From: Mesodorylaimus sp. YZB2_4
Taxonomy: Eukaryota > Nematoda > Enoplea > Dorylaimida > Dorylaimidae
Direction of reading: 5' to 3'
Length of the DNA stretch: 64,000 bases
Assembly (NCBI GenBank): GCA_030248295.1
Contig: JASANH010001018.1
Coordinates: forward strand, 620,001 to 684,000
Of the stretch, positions 57,680 through 64,000 are shown piece by piece; the stretch's first letter is position 1, and each line of letters opens with the position of its first letter. Below the pieces are notes generated by a model. That model searched no databases and had not been told where the DNA came from. It worked only from the letters and a program-made list of their open reading frames with translations. The position numbers were made by a program, and so were the translations under genes.

Positions 57680-58777
57680 TCAGACAGTGTTGAGCACAAT
57701 TTCCTGTCCCTTCATCGAGGAATACATATTCTGCGACTCGCGTGACCTGCGCGCTCCCAAGGGAAGCATATCGCCTATAATAACTCTAAATTTGTCGTTT
57801 GCCAGAATAATGACATAAAATTTAGCCGTATTCGATCCTTGGAGTACAATATCCACGATGGGGATCATGAGCAGCCCTTCGCAGCTGGTGAAACTGGGGA
57901 TAGTGAATATAACCAGAAAATATGCCGTCAGTGCCAGCATGCCGATCGCCGTGGTGGCCGATTCCACGATGGCCATCACGGTCAACATGTGTTCTGTGCG
58001 GCCGCGAGCAGTGCGTTGCGACGAAGTCTCGGATTGGATGAATGGACTGCCGTAAGCATTAGCTCTTTGCACGTGGCTCTTGTACATGCAGACGATCATG
58101 GCGTTGCAGACGACCAGGGCCAACACGGCCACAGTTCTGAGCACGTTTCGAATGTTCGATAGGACGACGGCCACATTCGACGAAGCGTAATCTTCATCGA
58201 TGGAGATCTCGAATCCTCCCTCGACAGCATGGATCTCGTATCTGTTCACTGCGAACAGTGTTGTCGACACGCCCAGCACAACGCAAATGGCCAAGGCGGA
58301 AGTTTCTTGTCGTTTTCTGTTCCACGTCTTGTAAGAGTACGGGGCGCACAGGGCCATGGCTCGGTCCAAGGCCATGCTCAGGGATAGGAGCAGCGATGTC
58401 GTGATGAAGATGTTCGATATGGGCGTGGCCAGCCGGGCTGCGAACCACATGAGAGCGTAGGAACTTTGGTACCACTGAACTCCGACACCCTCGGCACCCG
58501 ACCACCACTTGATGCTCATGGTGTAAATGGCGAAAGCGACGAGCTCGCTGACTTCACTGATCTCCACGTAAATCTGATACACGTACGCACTCTCGTTCTT
58601 GGCCTGCCGCCACAAGGCAATAATGCACAGAATGTGACCAGCCAAGCCGAGCAAACAGAAGGTGGGGGTTAAGACATAATAAGCTGAGAAATATACCTTC
58701 CCCTGAATCAGCCAAAATATATCGGGCAATATGCAGGATGAACTGGTATTTTCCATGGAATGCAATGGTTCTGCCAT
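57680..58777 (-). CDS. Intronless seven-transmembrane receptor, duplicate 2
   Basis: 365 residues from the ATG at 58777 (MAEPLHS); the upstream open extension has no ATG. Between about residues 18 and 345 it matches the gene at 42377 with only about five amino-acid changes (for example AEGVG for AEDVG, and EISIDED for EIYIDEE). The first 17 residues and last 18 are clearly diverged (tail SSMKGQEIVLNTV against PSMRDEEIILNTTGS). Receptor features are as in duplicate 1, including ALDRAMALCAPYSY and the basic Ser/Thr-rich third loop. Both genes are on the same strand, about 15.3 kb apart, and the flanking DNA does not match. Both copies look intact. Ligand unknown. Confidence 0.8.
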   Translation of the reverse strand: MAEPLHSMENTSSSCILPDIFWLIQGKVYFSAYYVLTPTFCLLGLAGHILCIIALWRQAKNESAYVYQIYVEISEVSELVAFAIYTMSIKWWSGAEGVGVQWYQSSYALMWFAARLATPISNIFITTSLLLSLSMALDRAMALCAPYSYKTWNRKRQETSALAICVVLGVSTTLFAVNRYEIHAVEGGFEISIDEDYASSNVAVVLSNIRNVLRTVAVLALVVCNAMIVCMYKSHVQRANAYGSPFIQSETSSQRTARGRTEHMLTVMAIVESATTAIGMLALTAYFLVIFTIPSFTSCEGLLMIPIVDIVLQGSNTAKFYVIILANDKFRVIIGDMLPLGARRSRESQNMYSSMKGQEIVLNTV

Positions 58778-61700
58778 TTGTGCTGACGCACAAGCAGTGG
58801 CCAATGAAGTTGACAAAAGAGTCCGGGTCGGTGCAACTGACTCGTAATTACAGCAAGCAGCTAGCACTTCGCACAGAATTGTCGAATGAGTGGTAGAGTC
58901 ATTTTATGATTCTCCTATGTTGGCCATCGCCTTCTTAATTTTTCCCGCGTACTATTTGGTCATAAGCACTAAAAGGAAAGGATCAAGCTATTGCTTCGAC
59001 TTTTTTAACAAAAGGGACTGTTAATGTCCGAACTTGGTCTGGGCCTTGCGTGATATTAAAGGGAATGAGGAACTTGACACATACTCGTCAGCTTGGAAAG
59101 TGTTTTGGAGAATGAACAGCGGTAGGCTTGTCAGGAAGCCTGACAGAAGCGCATAGGCTAGGTCTCTTGTCGTCTTGAGAGTTCTCCATAATTTACCAGT
59201 CTGGGTACATCACGTGAGTGGAAACTACCAAATTTTGTATGCAGCAACTTGTAATTATTTCTTGAGAGGAAGCAATGGCGGGACGATTTTCTCGTTGTAA
59301 GAGTTAGCGTGGGCGAAGTGAGCCATGTTTGAAATTACTGCGACAACTGAAACTTGAGGAACATGTTCCACCGCCACACCAGTCACTAAAGCTGCAAAAT
59401 ATGTAGACTGGTATGACAAGAAAGAGCTCACAGTTACTCGAGGCTCCTCATTAGCAAAATGTGATTAACGTGCCATTTGTGAATGCACACAATTAGAAAA
59501 TTGGAGAAAGAGTATGGGTGTGCCAGATTAATGAAGCAATATGACCACACGCCGCAGGGTTCTGTTTCGATTAGAGCCACTTACAAAGCGGTTAGCAAGA
59601 ACAATGGAAAGAAATGTCAATCAGCACGTGCCATTGGTCGGTCAACGGCTGCAAATAACAAAATGTACATTGAAATCTCTCAACTCCAATACAGTGAGCG
59701 ACAGAGTCGTCCCAGGTTTTTGATGTATAATTAAAATTATGAGTCCTATTTGCCAATTTCATTGACGCGTAGGTACAGACCACCAACCAACATTGCGATG
59801 GTTGTCCCAGTTGGCAACCCTCGTTAAGTCAAAGCATGCAGCACGGTCGCCCGGTCGAAAAACTGTGGCCTCGGCTAATGTGTCAATGTGAACGATGTAC
59901 GTTTCTCAAAACTTCCTGCTTGAAAGATATGGGAAACGAGCAGTGGGTTGATTACTCGCCCACTGTATCGAAAATTCCCGCCCATGATCAACGCCTAAAT
60001 TGAGCTGATTAGTGCAGCGCTGTTGCTAAACGACGCAAAATTTTGTTGCTTCGTCTCTCTTTTAACTAAGGGGCCCAATGTTCTGTTCTAACAGCCTACG
60101 CAGAAAAGCGGAAGATGAAAAAACAATCACCAGGCGTCGATAGATGCTGTGCGTGGGTCCTTGACAGCCTATAATGGCACATAATAAGTGGATTAGAATA
60201 AGGTGCGCCATGGGCCATCACATTCTCTTGAGACCTATGTGCTGCAGCCAATCGTAAGCTGATCTTAAGCGGTCATGGAGGATGTCAAACAAAGCGATGG
60301 TTAGCTTGTTGCTCGAAGGTATAACAATTTTTGTTTCCTGAGCCTCTATGGCTGTAAACATTTCGCGCTAGGTACCTTTTTGTCTTTCAGTAAACCGCCG
60401 TAATGATCGTACATCCTTTAAGAATAAAGTTTTATTTAAAAGTCGCTACTGGAGATTGGAAGTAAAATTCTCGATTGAGATTGATTGATTTATTTAGGTG
60501 TATTTGCAAAGGTGCTACGGTAATATTGGCCTATCTTTCTAACTCGGGATCTCTGGGACCAGAGAGCCTTGCATTATTCAAAAAACACTGTGAAAGGTAT
60601 CAAATGATGGCGAAAGATTATCCGAGCATTAACCGTTCGCGAGAAATTATCGATCAAAGATCTTCCTTTGACGCCCTGGGCCTAGGTTGCTTCATAGGTA
60701 CCTTCGAATAACTCTTGTTCCACCGTACCCTTCGTTCTCCCGCCAAAGACTCATGTCTTCACGAAACGACAGAGGACACACATATACTAAAAGGAAAATT
60801 TCTGTGACAATGTTTTTCCGGACTGGACAAAGCACACCACGGGTAACTCTTCGCGCATGAATTCCCTCCCTCCCACACTTTTTTACGAGCTCTCATAAAA
60901 AATGAATCTGCATTCTACTAGGCAGACCTTTTATGAGTATATTTTTAATGGGGTCCTTCTTTGCCCATTTCCGCGCCTAGCAACGGAATCACCAAGAAGT
61001 GTATTCACCCCTTCTAAAAATTGATTGATACAACTGCCTCTTCCAACTCAAAATCGAAAGTGTTTCTCTTCCGCGTGCTACTGAATGAGGAAAAAATTCC
61101 GGTGTCGTGTGACTTTTGTAACAGTAAATAAAGCTGGAAAACTAGATGTCATTTCAAAAAAAAATTTATCCAACAGAATATTGAGACAGCAAGCAGCATA
61201 AGGTGTACTAATTATGCAGTTTTATACTCGGGACTACGCGGTTTCAAATGGGTTAGGCAAAAAGGCCTGTAAATGGCAGTTTTTTTTCGGCTTTGATGTG
61301 CTGTTTTAAAGGTGTTGTTCGTTGTGAAGCGACAAAGTTTTGACAGCTTTCACTCGCAAAGACCTCAAGAAGGTTTTTGTGGCAAACACGCTCCCAGTAA
61401 TTAAATATATTCATAATGGCTTCCAGTTCTCTAATCATTTATTTGCTTGGGATAAAAAGCAGAAGGAACTGCGCGTCCAGTGCACTTTTATGCGGCATGG
61501 GAGGTGTATTAGAGCGCTGGACCGAAAGTAGGGTCTAATAAGTGAGGGGAGCAAAAAGCGTAAATTTGATCGCAAAACGGGATATGACTAAAATTTATTG
61601 TACAGCAGATAACATCCGTGTGTATCTAAGCAAAACAGCAGCAGGAGCTGAAATCTCCATGAAATACAGTACAATACGACCAGTGGTACAATACAGTGGC

Positions 61701-63751
61701 GACGAGGGAGTAAGTACAAAGAGTACAATCGTGCAGCTAGCTGAGCCTCTAATAGCCAATCTATCTCAGTCAGTCTGAACAGTTGTAAAGGCGGATTCAC
61801 ATTGGAGACGCACCATCCGACCGAGACATCCGAGAAGCCAATATCTGAAATATGCAGAAAGTCGCGATCAGCTGCAGCTGCTGATCCGTGTGCAAGGGAG
61901 CCGCTTACAGGTAAACTAATTAGATGAGCTCGCCAAATACTGTTCATCATGTAGCATCTTTGTTCACTTATTTGCGCCAGAGACACTGCAAGATTGCTTG
62001 ATCACGTTGTCCATGTTCAAATCGAAGGCCTCTATTGAGGCAGGCTGCTAATCGAGTGGTAGTGTATATGCAAATTACAAGGTAGTGCGGTGATACCAGC
62101 CCCTATCACAGTTCACAGTTGGTCAGCCTGTCTTGCTGAAAATATTCCAGCCACTGTGGAAACTGGCCTGCTTATTAGACTGGATCAGGGGCCTCAAACG
62201 TAGTGGGGCATTGATGCCCAGTTTAGGCGGGGTCACTTCAACATACCGACTTGTGAGTTTCTTTTTAAATTTTATGAGTTGGGGCCGGTGCCAACCCCGT
62301 CCCCACGGACCAGTTTTGCCTATTGCCGGCCAGCAGTCATGTTATGATAAGCGGGGCCGTGAGGTGACCTCTGTGTGTCTCCACTAGGATCACCTCCACA
62401 CGAGGGCATCCTGTGCCAGCACCAGCATCCCAGGATGATATTGGGCGAGAAGGGAGGGACCTTTCCGACTGGTGCGGGGAACCAGTTTCCTGATTCTCTA
62501 CTCGTTCGGCGTCATCCTCTTGACCGTACCCGGTGAGTCGCCCAGAGTCGGGTGTGCAAGGCCAGCGAAGGGACCTACTAAACTGCCGTCGAAGACCGGT
62601 TCCCACTCTGAGAACGGGCTTGCTAAACTGCCGTCCTCAGCCGGAACAGAACTGCGGCCTCCCAGTCAGGGTTGCTGCCCCAACGCCTTGTAATACGACT
62701 GGCTCCGTGTTACTGGAGGGAGTGACCGGTGGAGCTTTTGCACCAAGCCAAAACCTTGGGGCAGCCTACCAAACCAAGTCTTACGACCTAGTACATAGCT
62801 GAAACATCACCCTGACGAGTGACGCTCCCAGCAGCCGGCTCCGTGCAGAGCAACGATTGCCAGTCCGCGGCTCTCTGACGTGAGTTGCAGAGGTACTGCG
62901 TGGTTTTCCTGCGGCTGATTTGGCATCTGCGGCGCTTCACTCTAAGGCACATTTCTACATACTGTTTTCGGCTTTGTGGCATTTTCGACCTCGGCTGGGT
63001 AAATCATTTTATGAACAATGATGATCTTTCATCCCCAAGTGCGCATCTTTGGACATGTGGTAGACGCAGATGACAAATGACTGAAAGGATTCTGGGGCCT
63101 TAAAAGTATGTCGCAGAGTTTTGAATCCATGACAAGACTTTGAATTTAAACCTGGCTCTTTCATCTTACGGTCAGTTTTCTCTGGACCACAGCGCATGCC
63201 ACTCTGTCGTTTTGTGCTCTAGAAAGAATTGACAAGCAGGCACTTTGCCTCCCCGGGGAACTTCTCGTCTTCATTTGCCTAGTTGAATATGCCATATGTT
63301 GATGCTGTCACATGGCTGCACAGCCTAAGAAACATTATACTGTACATATGCCCTATTCGAAGCCATGGCCATGGTGTTTCTGTGTACACTATGTATTTTC
63401 TGTGTCTCTAGCTCCTTGAGTGCATGTATTTGCTTGGGCGGTGAGTAAAATATGAGTACGGGTATGGTATGCCTTTCTCCTTCTAAACTTGTAAAGGTTG
63501 CCGAGTAAGGTGCATCAAAACACGAGACAGTCCGATTTCGTAGATTTATGAGTCGACAAAAAGGTCAGTTCGTCAAAAATCTCATTCGGGCGCCTGGACT
63601 CAATTCTAAATTGCTTTTTACTCTCATCAGAACTCGTTCCATTTTGCGCCACCTGGACACAACGAATTCAGGATGACCAGAGGACAACCATATTTTTATT
63701 CTCTGTGTGTTCCCTCGCATCGCCAGTCTCAGAAAGAGAGCTCAGGCAAGC
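58778..63751. other. Gene-poor region before the collagen start
   Basis: No supported gene. Repeats are concentrated at 62310-62880. The promoter of the gene at 63752 should be at the right end; a pyrimidine-rich CTCGCATCGCCAG at about 63714-63726 could be a splice or trans-splice acceptor. Confidence 0.4.
62310..62880 (-). mobile_element. Degenerate SINE body and associated repeat unit
   Basis: GCCGGCCAGCAGTCATGTTA and ACCTCCACACGAGGGCATCC match the SINE body read on the minus strand, as at 2440-2700. The segment at 62690-62860 (GTGACCGGTGGAGCTTTTGC onward) is an inverted copy of 2880-3050. So two repeat modules adjoin here, as they do inside the FMO intron. Confidence 0.55.
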
Positions 63752-64000
63752 ATGACTGCCTTTGATGGGGAGCATCTCGGCATTAGCAGACAAACTCGGC
63801 TGGTGATGGTTTTGTCAATTATTTCTAGTGCGACGGCTGTATTCTCCTGCTTTCTCGCATTTTCGGTCACTGTAACTGCGATGCAGACTTTCCAAGTCCG
63901 TATTTCAGAACGAAGTAACTATTGTCAACGGGATGCCCTGAGTATGTGGAAGAGTGCAATGGAACTACACAAGGCCAAATGCGACGATCCTATCCGACAT
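63752..64000 (+). CDS. Cuticle-collagen-like protein, N-terminal part, runs off the window
   Basis: An open frame of 83 codons continues past the end. After 17 polar residues comes a membrane segment (VMVLSIISSATAVFSCFLAF). ERSNYCQRDALSMWKSAMEL follows, with Glu, Cys and Met-Trp in the positions expected of the nematode cuticle collagen N-terminal domain. In that family this domain anchors the nascent chain in the membrane and precedes a furin-type site and Gly-X-Y repeats, none of which are visible before the window ends. The ATG at 63752 is the first in frame. If the next exon shows Gly-X-Y repeats the assignment is secure; otherwise it is a small type II membrane protein of another family. 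Confidence 0.6.
   Translation, partial: MTAFDGEHLGISRQTRLVMVLSIISSATAVFSCFLAFSVTVTAMQTFQVRISERSNYCQRDALSMWKSAMELHKAKCDDPIRH

Overview
The window looks like nuclear DNA of a small-genome invertebrate, most probably a nematode. The best evidence is at the right edge (63752-64000). An open frame there runs off the window and has the layout of a nematode cuticle-collagen N-terminal domain: a membrane segment, then an acidic/aromatic stretch with Cys and Met-Trp. Other support is the very short introns (38-73 bp in several genes, GT..AG) and two three-exon receptors resembling nematode chemoreceptors of the SRX type. Which nematode clade is not decidable here, and another ecdysozoan remains possible. 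There are no rRNA genes, intact tRNA genes, CRISPR arrays or bacterial operons.

Layout. 1458-5412 (+) is a complete five-exon flavin-containing monooxygenase. 8303-9439 (+) is an intronless seven-helix receptor. 14418-19480 (-) holds three tandem paralogues of a small secreted protein, all with the same two-exon structure and C-terminal motif. 20228-21206 (+) is a four-exon claudin-like tetraspan protein. 23685-25531 (+) and 33928-35486 (+) are paralogous SRX-like receptors. 26902-27307 (-) is a short two-exon secreted precursor with dibasic sites, an amidation signal and a Cys-x6-Cys loop, probably a neuropeptide gene. 37045-38451 (-) is an intronless importin-alpha/TMCO6-like repeat protein. 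39790-40281 (-) encodes a Cys-rich secreted, possibly GPI-anchored protein. 42377-43480 and 57680-58777 (both -) are receptor copies with nearly identical cores and diverged ends. 49984-51490 (+) is a broken selenocysteine lyase gene. 63752 onward (+) is the collagen start. A few weaker open frames are listed at low confidence.

The rest is gene-poor and repeat-rich. It holds tRNA-derived SINE-like elements, several non-autonomous DNA transposons (one hAT-like with an 8-bp target duplication, one pogo/mariner-like nested in another), perfect hairpins, and many long poly-C runs. The genes do not form a pathway. The common theme is surface and secreted signalling: five intact receptor genes, a peptide precursor, and small secreted proteins.
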